64,000 bases of DNA from Amnibacterium setariae (GCF_003581425.1 NZ_QXTG01000001.1:992001-1056000), one strand, 5' to 3'; numbered from the stretch's first letter, positions 28,595 to 38,269 are shown. The notes: generated by a model not told the origin, from the letters alone. A program made the numbers and translations.

Positions 28595-30367
28595 ATGGCA
28601 CACCTGGTCGGTGCGGAACGCGTCCGCTTCGAGACCCCGACCCGGGTGATCCTCGACGAGCTCTCCCTCGGTCTCGAGACCGGGGACCGGATCGGCGTCG
28701 TCGGCCGCAACGGCGAGGGGAAGTCGACGCTGCTCGGCGTGCTCGCCGGCACCCGGCAGCCGGACGCCGGCCGGGTCACCGCGCGGAACGGCGTGCGCAT
28801 CGGCGTGCTCGACCAGGCGGACCGCCTCGCGCCCGGCACCGTGCTGCAGGCCGTGGTCGGCGACCGGCCCGAGCACGAGTGGGCGGGCGACCGCCGCGTG
28901 CGCGAGGTGCTCTCCGGCCTCCTCCACGGCGTCGACCCGGACGCGGACGTCGAGAGCCTCTCCGGCGGCCAGCGCCGCCGCGTCGCGCTCGCCGCGCTGC
29001 TGACGGGCGACGCGGATGTGCTGCTCCTCGACGAGCCGACGAACCACCTCGACATCGAGGGCGTCCGCTGGCTCGCCGCGCACCTGGACGACCGGTGGCC
29101 GGCGGGGCAGGGCGCGCTCGTCGTCGTGAGCCACGACCGCTGGTTCCTCGACGCCGTCTGCACGCGGATGTGGGAGGTGCACGACCGCGTCGTCGACGCC
29201 TTCGAGGGCGGCTACGCGGCCTACGTGCTGCAGCGCCTGGAGCGCGACCGGCAGGCGCGCTCGATGGAGGAGCGGCGGCAGAACCTGCTGCGCAAGGAGC
29301 TCGCGTGGCTGCGCCGCGGGGCGCCCGCGCGCACCAGCAAGCCGAAGTTCCGCATCGAGGCGGCGAACGAGCTGATCGCGGACGTGCCGCCGCCCCGCGA
29401 CGGCGTGCAGCTGCACTCGATGGCCGTCGCGAGGCTCGGCCGCGACGTCGTCGACCTGGTCGACGCGTCCGCGGGCTACGGCGGCGCGCCCGTGCTCGAG
29501 CACGTCGAGTGGCGCATCGCGCCGGGGGAGCGGACCGGGATCCTCGGCCGCAACGGCGCCGGGAAGTCGACCCTGCTCGGCCTCGTCGACGGCACGATCG
29601 CGCCGACCGCGGGGCGCGTGAAGCAGGGCAAGACCGTGCGCGTGCGCCGGCTGACGCAGCAGCTCGACGAGCTCGCGGACGTCGCCGGCGACCGCGTGCT
29701 CGACGTGATCGGGCGGCTGAGGACCGGCTACCGCGTCGGCGACGCGGAGCTCGCGCCCGGCCAGCTGCTCGAGCGCCTCGGCTTCCCCTCCGCCCAGCTC
29801 TCGACCCGGGTCGGCGAGCTCTCCGGCGGGTGGAAGCGGCGGCTGCAGCTGCTGCTCGTGCTGCTCGACGGCCCGAACGTGCTCATCCTCGACGAGCCGA
29901 CGAACGACCTCGACACCGACATGCTCACCGCGATGGAGGACGTGCTCGACACCTGGCCGGGGACGCTGATCGTCGTCAGCCACGACCGGTACCTGATCGA
30001 GCGCGTGACCGACCAGCAGTACGCGGTGGCGGGCGGCCGCCTGCGGCACCTGCCCGGCGGCGTCGACGAGTACCTGTCGCTGGAGGACGCGGAGACGGTC
30101 GTCGTGCCCGACGCGCAGGCGGTGGCCGGCCCCTCGCTCTCGGGCTCCGAGCGGCGCGACCTCGAGAAGCAGCTCGCCTCCCTCGACCGCCGCATGCAGC
30201 GCCTCGCCACCGAGACGCGCGCCGACCACGACGCGCTCGCCGCGCACGACCAGAGCGACTACGTCGGCCTGGAGGCGATCGCCGGGCGCATCCGGGACCG
30301 CGAGGAGGAGCGCGAGACGCTCGAGCTGGAGTGGCTCGAGGCCGCCGAGCGCCTCGAGTCCGCCTGA
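28595..30367 (+). CDS. ABC-F family ATPase (ribosome-associated type)
   Basis: A 590-residue soluble protein with two ABC domains. Walker A motifs are GRNGEGKST and GRNGAGKST; signatures are LSGGQRRR and LSGGWKRR; Walker B motifs are LLLDEPTNHLDIEG and LILDEPTNDLDTD. The linker is RMEERRQNLL-like and charged, and a C-terminal coiled-coil-like region spans about 520-590. It has no membrane domain. The upstream TACCCT, 8 nt before ATG 28595, suggests leaderless translation. Probably an Uup/EttA-like translation factor; antibiotic-resistance function is possible but unsupported. Confidence 0.92.
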   Translation: MAHLVGAERVRFETPTRVILDELSLGLETGDRIGVVGRNGEGKSTLLGVLAGTRQPDAGRVTARNGVRIGVLDQADRLAPGTVLQAVVGDRPEHEWAGDRRVREVLSGLLHGVDPDADVESLSGGQRRRVALAALLTGDADVLLLDEPTNHLDIEGVRWLAAHLDDRWPAGQGALVVVSHDRWFLDAVCTRMWEVHDRVVDAFEGGYAAYVLQRLERDRQARSMEERRQNLLRKELAWLRRGAPARTSKPKFRIEAANELIADVPPPRDGVQLHSMAVARLGRDVVDLVDASAGYGGAPVLEHVEWRIAPGERTGILGRNGAGKSTLLGLVDGTIAPTAGRVKQGKTVRVRRLTQQLDELADVAGDRVLDVIGRLRTGYRVGDAELAPGQLLERLGFPSAQLSTRVGELSGGWKRRLQLLLVLLDGPNVLILDEPTNDLDTDMLTAMEDVLDTWPGTLIVVSHDRYLIERVTDQQYAVAGGRLRHLPGGVDEYLSLEDAETVVVPDAQAVAGPSLSGSERRDLEKQLASLDRRMQRLATETRADHDALAAHDQSDYVGLEAIAGRIRDREEERETLELEWLEAAERLESA

Positions 30368-30377
30368 CGCGGCGTGA

Positions 30378-30480
30378 TCTCGAGGCTCGCTGCGCTCGCA
30401 CCTCGATCAGCGGGAGGGCTCGCTGCGCTCGCACCTCGATCAGCGGGAGGGCTCGCTGCGCTCGCGCCTCGACCAGCGGG
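30378..30480. repeat. Intergenic repeat, family A, three tandem 33-bp units
   Basis: Direct repeats begin GGCTCGCTGCGCTCGC at 30384, 30417 and 30450, each ending CTCGA(T/C)CAGCGGG. Here the family A unit is in tandem rather than inverted as at 16548 and 53456. It lies between the ABC-F stop and the permease promoter region. Confidence 0.85.
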
Positions 30481-30486
30481 CTGCTG

Positions 30487-30507
30487 AACCTGCAAACAAC
30501 CTGCAAA
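30487..30507. promoter_or_regulatory. Two direct AACCTGCAAA repeats upstream of the permease
   Basis: AACCTGCAAA occurs at 30487-30496 and 30498-30507, an 11-nt period, inside a locally A-rich patch. A partial AACCTG follows at 30535. One helical turn of spacing suggests a protein-binding site. The regulator is unknown. Confidence 0.4.
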
Positions 30508-30569
30508 AAGGTCGCGGGCCGGGCGTCCTCCGGGAACCTGATGCATCCGTCCCCGTGAGGAGGCAGCGC

Positions 30570-31991
30570 GTGACCGCCACGACCGAGACCGACCGCAGCA
30601 CCGGCGAGCAGCCGACCGAGCTGAAGCGCGCGATCGGGCCGAAGCTGCTGCTGCTGTTCATCATCGGCGACATCCTCGGCACCGGCGTCTACGCGCTGAC
30701 GGGCCAGGTCGCGGGCGAGGTCGGCGGCGCGGCCTGGGTGCCGTTCCTCGTCGCGTTCGCGGTCGCGACGATCACCGCCTTCTCCTACCTCGAGCTCGTG
30801 ACGAAGTACCCGCAGGCCGCGGGCGCCGCGCTGTACGTGCACAAGGCGTTCGGGATCCACATCGTCACGTTCCTCGTGATGTTCGTGGTCATGTCGTCGG
30901 GGATCACGTCCGCGTCGGCCGCGTCCGTCGCGTTCGCGTCGAACTTCGACGCGGCGTTCGGGCTCGAGTCGAACGGGCTGCTGCCGCTGGTCGTCGCGCT
31001 CGCCTTCATGCTCGTGATCCTCGCCGTCAACCTCCGCGGCGTCGCGGAGGGCGTCGGGCTCAACGTCGTCTTCACGCTGATCGAGCTCTCCGGCCTGCTG
31101 CTCGTGCTGCTGCTCGGCTCGTTCGCGATCTTCGGCGGGAACGCCGACTTCTCCCGGGTCGTGCTGTTCGAGGCCCCGGGCGACAAGTCCGTGCTCCTCG
31201 CCGTGACGACCGCGACCTCCCTCGCCTTCTTCGCGATGGTCGGGTTCGAGGACAGCGTGAACATGGCGGAGGAGACGAAGGACCCGTCGCGGATCTTCCC
31301 CCGCATGCTGCTCACCGGGCTCACGCTCGCCGCGGTCATCTACGTGCTCGTCTCGATCGTGGCCGTCGCGGTCGTGCCGGTCGGCGAGCTGGCGAAGAGC
31401 GAGACGCCGCTCACCACCGTCGTCGAGACCGCGGTGCCGGGCTTCCCGATCAACGCCCTGCTGCCGTTCATCTCGATGTTCGCCGTCGCGAACAGCGCGC
31501 TGATCAACATGCTCATGGCGAGCCGGCTCATCTACGGCATGAGCCGCCAGGCGGTGCTGCCGCCGTTCCTCGGCCGCGTGCTGCCGCGCCGCCGCACCCC
31601 GTACGCGGCGGTGATCTTCACCACCGCGCTCGCGATCGTGCTGATCGCGGTGCTGTCGCTCGCGTCCGACAACCCGGTCGTCGCGCTGCTCGGCGGCACG
31701 ACGTCCCTCCTGCTGCTCAGCGTCTTCGCCGTCGTCAACGTCGTGGTCCTCGTGCTGCGGCGCGACCGGGTCGACCACCACCACTTCCGCACGCCGACCG
31801 CCCTGCCGATCGTCGGGGTCGTCGCCTGCGTCGTGCTCGTGCTGCCGTGGACGTCCGGGCGGGAGGGGACCCAGTACGCGATCGCCGGGGCGCTGCTGGC
31901 GCTCGGCCTCGTGCTCTGGGGCGTCACCGTCGTCGCGAACCGCGCGACCGGGACCGGGCGCGGCTCGGGCGACCTCTCCGACCTCGGCTGA
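30570..31991 (+). CDS. APC-superfamily amino acid permease
   Basis: A 473-residue transporter with about twelve membrane segments. The first segment carries IIGDILGTGVYALTGQVAGE, the glycine-rich substrate-site motif of APC transporters. VGFEDSVNMAEETKDPSR is the conserved loop after segment 6. GTG 30570 follows GAGGAGG. The substrate is not evident. It is monocistronic and convergent with a glycosyltransferase gene. Confidence 0.9.
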   Translation: MTATTETDRSTGEQPTELKRAIGPKLLLLFIIGDILGTGVYALTGQVAGEVGGAAWVPFLVAFAVATITAFSYLELVTKYPQAAGAALYVHKAFGIHIVTFLVMFVVMSSGITSASAASVAFASNFDAAFGLESNGLLPLVVALAFMLVILAVNLRGVAEGVGLNVVFTLIELSGLLLVLLLGSFAIFGGNADFSRVVLFEAPGDKSVLLAVTTATSLAFFAMVGFEDSVNMAEETKDPSRIFPRMLLTGLTLAAVIYVLVSIVAVAVVPVGELAKSETPLTTVVETAVPGFPINALLPFISMFAVANSALINMLMASRLIYGMSRQAVLPPFLGRVLPRRRTPYAAVIFTTALAIVLIAVLSLASDNPVVALLGGTTSLLLLSVFAVVNVVVLVLRRDRVDHHHFRTPTALPIVGVVACVVLVLPWTSGREGTQYAIAGALLALGLVLWGVTVVANRATGTGRGSGDLSDLG

Positions 31992-32007
31992 CTCAGCGGG
32001 GCCGGCC

Positions 32008-33486
32008 TCACCGGGTCCAGCGCAGCAGAAGGCTGCCCGGCGCCCGGAACCGCCCGGTCTCGGTGAATCCAGCCGCGCGCAGGCCGGCCGCCGGCACGAC
32101 GGTCTTCGGCCGCGAGTCCATGTCGAGCAGGATCCAGACCGTGCGGAGGCGCGTCGCGCGCGGCACCGCGGCGCTCGTCGGCAGGTCCGACCCGAAGAGC
32201 TCCGTGCTCCGGGCGAGCGGGACCCGCGCGGTGAGGTCCTCGAGGCCGCGGAAGGCAGCGGGGTAGCTGATTGCCGCCGCCCGCGTCGTCAGCCCGCGCA
32301 CGTCGCCGTACTGCCCGAAGACGATGCCGGCGGGCCCGTCGTCCGGGCCGCGGGAGGCCGCGACGAGCCGTGCGGCGAGCTCGATCTCGCTCTCAGCCTT
32401 CGCCCGCGGCTGCCGGTCCGCACGCTCCTGCGGCACGGCGACCAGCCCGAGCACGAGCACCGCGGCGACCAGGGCCGGAAGCGGGAGCGCCGCGAGCAGC
32501 GCGCCGACGAGCAGCGCCACGGCGGGTGCCGTGAAGGCGACGTAGCGCGGCCAGTAGAGCGGGTCGCCCGTCAGCGCCGTCGCGGCGAGCGCGACGGGGG
32601 GCAGCACCGCCCACGGCAGCGCGACGGCGAGGAGCCGGTGCACGGGTCGTCGACGGACGGCCGCCGCGACGGCGCCGACGACCAGCGCGGCGCCCCAGGC
32701 GACGCCGACCGCGTCGGCGCGGAACCACTGCTGCACGACCCCGTCGGGCACGAGCGGCGGCGGGCCGAGCTGCGCGATCCAGCTCACCTGCCCGCTCTGC
32801 GCGTGCGCGAGCAGCAGGAGGGGGACGGTCGGCAGGACGCCGGCGACGACGGCCGCGGCGCCCGGCAGGCGACGACCGCGGCCGACCAGCAGCACGGTGA
32901 CGAGGTGCGCGGGGGCGAGCAGCGCCGCGTCGGCGAAGACCGCGATCGTCAGCGCGAGCAGCGCCCCGTACGCGACCCAGGCGACCGCACGGCGCCGGTC
33001 CGCGTCGAGGGCGTGCACGAGGGCGAGCGTCGCGGCCGTCGCGAGGAGCGCGGTCGCGGCGCTCGACCGGCCCTCCCCGCCCGCCCAGATCATCGCGGGG
33101 AGCACGGCCGACAGCGCACCCGCGGCGAGGCCCGCCCGTGGTCCGGCGACGCGGCGCCCGAGCACCACGAGCAGGGCGGCGGTGCCCGCGGCGGCGAGCA
33201 CCGAGGGGAGGCGGAGCGTCGTCGGCGAGTACGGGACGACGGCGAACCACAGGTGCAGCGCCGCGTAGTAGAGCGCGTGCACCGCGTCGACGTGCGCGAT
33301 CGTCGCCCGGAACGGGTCCCAGTCGCGCTGCGCCATCGCGATCGACGCGACCTCGTCCCGCCACACCGCGGGCCGCCCGACCTGCACCCCGGCGACGACG
33401 GCCGCGCCGAGCCCCGCGAGCACCGGCGCGAGCGCGCTCCGGACGCGCGGCGACGGGCGCCGCAGCGGGACGGCGGCCGCGGTCAT
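32008..33486 (-). CDS. Polytopic glycosyltransferase (GT39/ArnT-like)
   Basis: A 492-residue membrane protein with roughly eleven hydrophobic segments. WRDEVAS near residue 42 in the first outer loop is the acidic catalytic motif of PMT/ArnT-type GT-C enzymes, and HALYYAALHLWF is the next conserved loop. A soluble C-terminal domain of about 120 residues follows. ATG 33486 has TAGGCA 6 nt upstream, so it may be leaderless. Donor and acceptor are unknown. Confidence 0.82.
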   Translation of the reverse strand: MTAAAVPLRRPSPRVRSALAPVLAGLGAAVVAGVQVGRPAVWRDEVASIAMAQRDWDPFRATIAHVDAVHALYYAALHLWFAVVPYSPTTLRLPSVLAAAGTAALLVVLGRRVAGPRAGLAAGALSAVLPAMIWAGGEGRSSAATALLATAATLALVHALDADRRRAVAWVAYGALLALTIAVFADAALLAPAHLVTVLLVGRGRRLPGAAAVVAGVLPTVPLLLLAHAQSGQVSWIAQLGPPPLVPDGVVQQWFRADAVGVAWGAALVVGAVAAAVRRRPVHRLLAVALPWAVLPPVALAATALTGDPLYWPRYVAFTAPAVALLVGALLAALPLPALVAAVLVLGLVAVPQERADRQPRAKAESEIELAARLVAASRGPDDGPAGIVFGQYGDVRGLTTRAAAISYPAAFRGLEDLTARVPLARSTELFGSDLPTSAAVPRATRLRTVWILLDMDSRPKTVVPAAGLRAAGFTETGRFRAPGSLLLRWTR

Positions 33487-33566
33487 CCGCTCTGCCTAGC
33501 ACCCCGGTGCCGCCTGCGGATGAACGCCTGGTGCGGGGCGCGGTGGGGCAGACTTGGCGCGCCCGA

Positions 33567-33638
33567 TCCGCCTTGGTGTAACGGCAGCACGACAGCCTTT
33601 GGAGCTGTGAGGACTAGGTTCGAATCCTGGAGGCGGAG
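33567..33638 (+). tRNA. tRNA-Gln (anticodon TTG)
   Basis: A cloverleaf fits: acceptor TCCGCCT/AGGCGGA, anticodon stem ACAGC/GCTGT with loop CTTTGGA (anticodon TTG), and T-arm CTAGG-TTCGAAT-CCTGG. The discriminator base is G and CCA is not encoded. It lies just upstream of glmU, a frequent actinobacterial arrangement. Confidence 0.96.
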
Positions 33639-33670
33639 CAGCGATCCGTCGGTGACGATCGAGGAGTCGC

Positions 33671-35140
33671 GTGACCCCCAGCCCAGCAGTCGACCCCGCG
33701 GACCGGCAGCTCGCCGTCGTCGTCCTCGCCGCAGGCCAGGGCACGCGCATGCGCTCGCGCACCCCGAAGGTGCTGCACCCGCTCGCCGGTCTGCCCATGG
33801 TCGCGCACGTGCTCGTGGCCGCTCGGGCCCTCGCGCCCGCCCGCCTGGTCGTCGTCGTGCGGCACGAGCGCGACGCGGTCGCAGCCGCAGTCGCCGAGCA
33901 CGCGCCGGAGGCGGAGGTCGTCGACCAGGACGAGGTGCCGGGCACCGGCCGCGCGGTCGAGGCCGCCGTCGACGCCCTCGGCGCGTTCGACGGCGACGTG
34001 CTCGTGCTGTCCGGCGACGTGCCGCTCGTCGACGGCGGCGTGCTCGACCCCCTCCTCGCCGAGCACCGCCGCACCGCGGCCGCCGCCACGATCGTCACCG
34101 CGGTCGTGCCCGACCCGACCGGCTACGGGCGCGTGCTGCGGACCTCGACGGGCGACGTCGAACGGATCGTCGAGCACCGCGACGCGACGGACGACGAGCG
34201 CGCCGTCGCGGAGATCAACGCCGGCCTGTACGTCTTCCGCGGGCAGGGCCTCGGCCCGCGGCTCGCGGCGCTCGGGTCCGCGAACGCGCAGGGCGAGCGC
34301 TACCTGCCGGAGGTGCTCGTGCGCCTCCGCGCCGACGGCGAGCGGGTCGCGGCCGTGCAGGCGGCGGACCTCGACGCGGTCGCGGGCGTGAACGACCGCG
34401 CGCAGCTCGCAGCGGCGGCGCGGCGCCTGAACGACGCGATCGTCCGCCGGCACCAGCTCGCGGGCGTCACGGTGGTCGACCCGCTGACGACGTGGATCGA
34501 CGCGACCGTCGTGATCGGCGAGGACGCCGAGATCCGCCCGAACACGCAGCTGCAGCGCGCGACCCTGATCGCGCCCGGCGCGGTCGTCGGGCCCGACACG
34601 ACGCTCGTCGACTGCGAGGTCGGCGAGGGCGCGCGCGTCAGCCGCACCGACGGCACGCTCGCCGTGATCGGCGCGGGCGCCGACGTCGGGCCCTTCGCGT
34701 ACCTCCGGCCGGGCACGCGGCTCGGCGCCGACGGCAAGATCGGCACGTTCGTCGAGACGAAGAACGCGGTGATCGGGGACGGCTCGAAGGTGCCGCACCT
34801 CTCCTACATCGGCGACACGGAGGTGGGGGAGCGCTCGAACATCGGCGCGAACACCATCACCGCGAACTACGACGGCGTGCACAAGCACCGCACGCGCGTC
34901 GGCTCCGCCGTGCGGACCGGGTCGCACAACGTCTTCGTCGCCCCCGTTACGATCGGTGACGGCGTCTACACGGGTGCCGGCACGGTCGTCCGGAAGGACG
35001 TCCCGCCCGGTGCGCTGGCCGTGAACGTGGCGCCGCAGCGCAACATCGAGGGCTGGGTGGCCTCCCACCGTCCGGGCACCGATGCCGCCACGACCGCGGC
35101 CCGTGCGACGGGCGCGCCCGAGGAGGACACCACCCCGTGA
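33671..35140 (+). CDS. glmU: Bifunctional GlcNAc-1-phosphate uridyltransferase/GlcN-1-phosphate acetyltransferase
   Basis: A 489-residue two-domain enzyme making UDP-GlcNAc for the cell wall. The N-terminal uridyltransferase has LAAGQGTRMRSRTPKVLHPL at 19-38. The C-terminal left-handed beta-helix acetyltransferase has GAVVGPDTTLVDCEVGEGA, FAYLRPGTRLG and the active region FVETKNAVIGDGSKVPHLSY followed by NIGANTITANYDG. GTG 33671 follows GAGGAG closely. Its stop overlaps the prs start (GTGA). Confidence 0.97.
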   Translation: MTPSPAVDPADRQLAVVVLAAGQGTRMRSRTPKVLHPLAGLPMVAHVLVAARALAPARLVVVVRHERDAVAAAVAEHAPEAEVVDQDEVPGTGRAVEAAVDALGAFDGDVLVLSGDVPLVDGGVLDPLLAEHRRTAAAATIVTAVVPDPTGYGRVLRTSTGDVERIVEHRDATDDERAVAEINAGLYVFRGQGLGPRLAALGSANAQGERYLPEVLVRLRADGERVAAVQAADLDAVAGVNDRAQLAAAARRLNDAIVRRHQLAGVTVVDPLTTWIDATVVIGEDAEIRPNTQLQRATLIAPGAVVGPDTTLVDCEVGEGARVSRTDGTLAVIGAGADVGPFAYLRPGTRLGADGKIGTFVETKNAVIGDGSKVPHLSYIGDTEVGERSNIGANTITANYDGVHKHRTRVGSAVRTGSHNVFVAPVTIGDGVYTGAGTVVRKDVPPGALAVNVAPQRNIEGWVASHRPGTDAATTAARATGAPEEDTTP

Positions 35141-36114
35141 CCGGCATCAAGTCCCAGGGCGAGAAGCGCCTCGTCGTCATCAGCGGCCGCTCCCACCCGG
35201 AGCTCGCCTCCCGCATCGCCGACGAGCTCTCCACCGGGCTGCTCCCGGTCGACCTGCGCACCTTCGCCTCGGGCGAGATCTACACGCGCATGGAGGAGAG
35301 CGTCCGCGGCGCGGACGCGTTCGTCATCCAGTCGTACTCCGGCCCGGTCAACGAGTGGCTCGTCGAGCAGCTCATCATGATCGACACGCTCAAGCGGGCG
35401 TCCGCGAAGCGGATCACGGCGGTCGTGCCGTACTACCCGTACTCGCGGCAGGACAAGAAGAGCCGCGGCCGCGACCCGATCTCGGCCCGCCTCGTCGCGG
35501 ACCTGTTCAAGACCGCGGGCGCGGACCGCATCATCTCCGTCGACCTCCACGCGGCGCAGATCCAGGGCTTCTTCGACGGCCCGCTCGACCAGCTGTTCGC
35601 GATGCCCGTGCTCATCGACCACATCAAGGCCACGGTCGACATGGAGAACCTCATCGTCGTGTCGCCCGACATGGGCCGCGTGCGCGTCGCGGACATCTGG
35701 AGCGACAACCTCGACGTGCCGCTCGCGATCATCCACAAGCGCCGCGACCCGGCCGTGCCGAACCAGGTGACGGTCCACGAGATCGTCGGCGACGTGCGCG
35801 GCAAGATGTGCCTCCTCGTCGACGACATGATCGACACCGGCGGCACGATCGTGAAGGGCGCGGAGGCCCTGAAGGCGAACGGCGCGACCGGCGTGATCGT
35901 CGCGGCGACGCACGCGATCTTCTCCGACCCGGCCGCCGAGCGGCTCGCGTCGGACGCGGTCGACCGCGTGATCGTCACGGACACGCTGCCGCTGGCGCCC
36001 GAGCAGCGCTTCGAGAAGCTCGAGGTGCTGTCGATGGCCCCGACGATCGCGCAGGCGATCCACGAGGTCTTCGAGGACGGCTCGGTGACCTCGATGTTCA
36101 ACGGCGCCGCCTGA
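35137..36114 (+). CDS. prs: Ribose-phosphate diphosphokinase (PRPP synthase)
   Basis: A 325-residue enzyme making PRPP from ribose 5-phosphate and ATP. The flexible loop and catalytic region are seen in VVPYYPYSRQDKKSRGRDPI and VDLHAAQIQGFF, and the PRPP loop VDDMIDTGGTI lies at 228-238. GTG 35137 overlaps the glmU stop, consistent with coupled translation. Confidence 0.97.
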   Translation: MTGIKSQGEKRLVVISGRSHPELASRIADELSTGLLPVDLRTFASGEIYTRMEESVRGADAFVIQSYSGPVNEWLVEQLIMIDTLKRASAKRITAVVPYYPYSRQDKKSRGRDPISARLVADLFKTAGADRIISVDLHAAQIQGFFDGPLDQLFAMPVLIDHIKATVDMENLIVVSPDMGRVRVADIWSDNLDVPLAIIHKRRDPAVPNQVTVHEIVGDVRGKMCLLVDDMIDTGGTIVKGAEALKANGATGVIVAATHAIFSDPAAERLASDAVDRVIVTDTLPLAPEQRFEKLEVLSMAPTIAQAIHEVFEDGSVTSMFNGAA

Positions 36115-36149
36115 CCCGGACCGCGACGGCGCGACGGGGAGCGTGCCCC

Positions 36150-36764
36150 GTGCCTGCTGCGGCAGCGCGCGAGCGGACCCTGCTCCTGATGTGGGAGTAC
36201 ACGGCCGGCGACTCGCCGCTGTGGGCCCGGAGCGCGGACCTCGACGCAGGGCAGCTCGACGCCGCGGAGCTGGGCCTGTCGGAGCGCCTGCGCTCGGCGC
36301 TAGAGGACTGGAACGACCGCTGCGAGATCGCGGCCGACCCGAACGACCTGCTGCCCACGCCGACGACGCCCGCCGCGTGGCGCGCGCTCGAGGTCGAGGC
36401 GTTCGCGCTGGCGGCCCGGGTGCAGCGCGCGCTCGGCGACGACTGGACGGTCTGGTGCCTCGCGGGCGAGGGTGACGGCGGCCTGCGCGACTGCGGGGCA
36501 CTCGGGCTCGAGGCTCGGACGCGCGGCGTCCCCGTGCTGCTGCGCTTCGAGGGGCCCGTCGCCTGGACCCCGGACGGCGTGGAGCCCGCGCTCGAACGGT
36601 TCCCCGACGCACTCCGCCGCCGGGTGCACGTGTGGCGGGCGACCGCGGACGGGACTTCGCCAGCGGCGTATCGCGCGGACGCGCTCGAGCTCGCGGGCGC
36701 GCTCCACGGCGTGCTCCCCGCGGGACGCCTGCTCTGGTTCGGCGGCGATGACCCGCCTGCTTGA
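36150..36764 (+). CDS. Uncharacterised soluble protein
   Basis: A 204-residue protein with no membrane segment or recognised domain. The region MWEYTAGDSPLW is followed by an acidic, Trp-containing alpha/beta sequence (ERLRSALEDWNDRCEIA, WTVWCLAGEGDGGLRDC, HVWRATADGTSPAAYR). GTG 36150 has GGGGAG 8 nt before; ATG 36189, which starts at MWEYTAG, is an equally good biological start. It follows prs by 35 nt in the same direction. Confidence 0.65.
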   Translation: MPAAAARERTLLLMWEYTAGDSPLWARSADLDAGQLDAAELGLSERLRSALEDWNDRCEIAADPNDLLPTPTTPAAWRALEVEAFALAARVQRALGDDWTVWCLAGEGDGGLRDCGALGLEARTRGVPVLLRFEGPVAWTPDGVEPALERFPDALRRRVHVWRATADGTSPAAYRADALELAGALHGVLPAGRLLWFGGDDPPA

Positions 36765-36817
36765 CGTCCCGCGCCGCAGCCGTGGGCGCCGCAGGTCCAG
36801 CGCGAGGCCGGTGCGGG

Positions 36818-36883
36818 AGTTGCGTGCTCCAGTCGCAATTGCGCGGGAGCGCTCGGGCGCAATCGGGACTGCGACGCGCAACT
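36818..36883. repeat. Intergenic hairpin repeat, family B, copy 2
   Basis: AGTTGCG at 36818 faces CGCAACT at the end, with GGGAGCGCTCGG at the centre. It is about 66 nt and matches copy 1 at 1849-1913 along its whole length. It lies between two genes on the same strand, so it is not simply a convergent-gene terminator. Confidence 0.75.
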
Positions 36884-36928
36884 GACGTTCTCGGAGACCT
36901 CCCGGGCGGCGTCCCGAGACTGCGGAGC

Positions 36929-38269
36929 ATGACCCCGCCGGTGCAGCTCGAGTCGGCCCGCCTGTTCGACACGGTCGCCGGGAGCGGGGTGCGCGGCTCG
37001 ACGGGGCTGACCGCCGCGTGGGACGTCGACGCGCTCGCGACGGGCGCGGTCGCCGCCTTCGCCGACGCGGTCGTCGCGCTGCTGCGGGAGGCGGGGACGG
37101 AGGCGAGCGCGGCCGTCGACGCCGCCCTGGTCGGCGCCTGGTTCCGGCAGGCGCTGACCCCGGTGGGCTGGTCGCTGCCCTCGCCGTGGGACCCGATCGC
37201 GGGCGACTACCGCGCGGCCGACGGCTGGATCCGCCTCCACACGAATGCGCCCCGGCACCGCGCGGCCGCGCTGCGGGTGCTCGACGCGCCCGCGGACCGG
37301 GACGCGGTCGCCGCCCGGGTGGCCGCCTGGGCCGCGGACGACCTCGAGGCCGCCGTGGTCGAGGCGGGCGGCGCGGCGGCGACGATGCGGACCGCGGAGG
37401 CGTGGACCGCGCACCCGCAGGGCGCGGCCGCGCGGCGGGAGCCCCTCGTCGACCGCCTCCACACCGTGCCCGCGCAGACGCGGTGGCACCCGGACCCGAC
37501 GCGCCCGCTCGCCGGCGTGCGGGTGCTCGACCTGACCCGCGTGATCGCCGGCCCGGTCGCGACGCGGGCGCTCGCCGCGCTCGGCGCCACCGTGCTGCGC
37601 GTCGACCCGCCCGACTGGGACGAGCCCGCCGTCGCGCCCGACATGACCCTCGGCAAGCTCCCCGCCCGGCTCGACGCGCGGACGCCGGAGGGGCGGGAGC
37701 GGCTCGGCGACCTGCTCGCCGGCGCCGACGTGCTCGTGCACGGGTACCGACGCGGCGCGCTCGAGCCGATCGGGCTCGGCGAGGAGGCGCGGCAGGAGAT
37801 CCGTCCCGGGATCGTGGAGGTCGCGCTCACCGCCTACGGCTGGCACGGGCCGTGGACCGGCCGGCGCGGGTTCGACTCGCTCGTGCAGATGTCCGCGGGC
37901 GTGGCGGAGCGGGGCATGCGGCTCGCCGGCGCCGACCGCCCGGTGCCGCTGCCCGTGCAGGCCCTCGACCACGCGACCGGCTGGCTGATGGCCGCGGCCG
38001 CCGTCGCCGGGCTCCGCGACCGGCTCCGCGGCGGCAGCGGGTCCCGCGCCCTGCTCTCCCTCGCCCGCACGGCCGCCGAGCTGGTCCCGGCCGAGCCGGG
38101 GGAGCCGACCGAGCCGACCGCGCCGGCCCTGCCGGAGGGGGAGCGCCGGGAGACCCCGTGGGGCCCGGCCGCCGTGCTGCCGTTCCCGGTCGACGTGGGC
38201 GGCGTCGCGGCCCGCTTCGACACGGGGCCCGCGCCGCTCGGCAGCGCCGCGCCCTCCTGGCCCGCATGA
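36929..38269 (+). CDS. Class III CoA-transferase (CaiB/BaiF family)
   Basis: A 446-residue protein. The family core starts unusually late, near residue 190, with PLAGVRVLDLTRVIAGPVAT and GATVLRVDPPDWD. ADVLVHGYRRGALE and VEVALTAYGWHGPWTGRRGF follow. The first roughly 185 residues are an extra domain in front of the core and are not assigned. ATG 36929 has GAGACT 7 nt upstream. It overlaps the Toprim gene by ATGA. Acyl substrate unknown. Confidence 0.82.
   Translation: MTPPVQLESARLFDTVAGSGVRGSTGLTAAWDVDALATGAVAAFADAVVALLREAGTEASAAVDAALVGAWFRQALTPVGWSLPSPWDPIAGDYRAADGWIRLHTNAPRHRAAALRVLDAPADRDAVAARVAAWAADDLEAAVVEAGGAAATMRTAEAWTAHPQGAAARREPLVDRLHTVPAQTRWHPDPTRPLAGVRVLDLTRVIAGPVATRALAALGATVLRVDPPDWDEPAVAPDMTLGKLPARLDARTPEGRERLGDLLAGADVLVHGYRRGALEPIGLGEEARQEIRPGIVEVALTAYGWHGPWTGRRGFDSLVQMSAGVAERGMRLAGADRPVPLPVQALDHATGWLMAAAAVAGLRDRLRGGSGSRALLSLARTAAELVPAEPGEPTEPTAPALPEGERRETPWGPAAVLPFPVDVGGVAARFDTGPAPLGSAAPSWPA

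Noticed and set aside
30378-30480. Three tandem 33-bp repeats as a CRISPR array
   Set aside because: The units abut with no spacers and the same unit occurs singly and inverted elsewhere. No cas genes are present.
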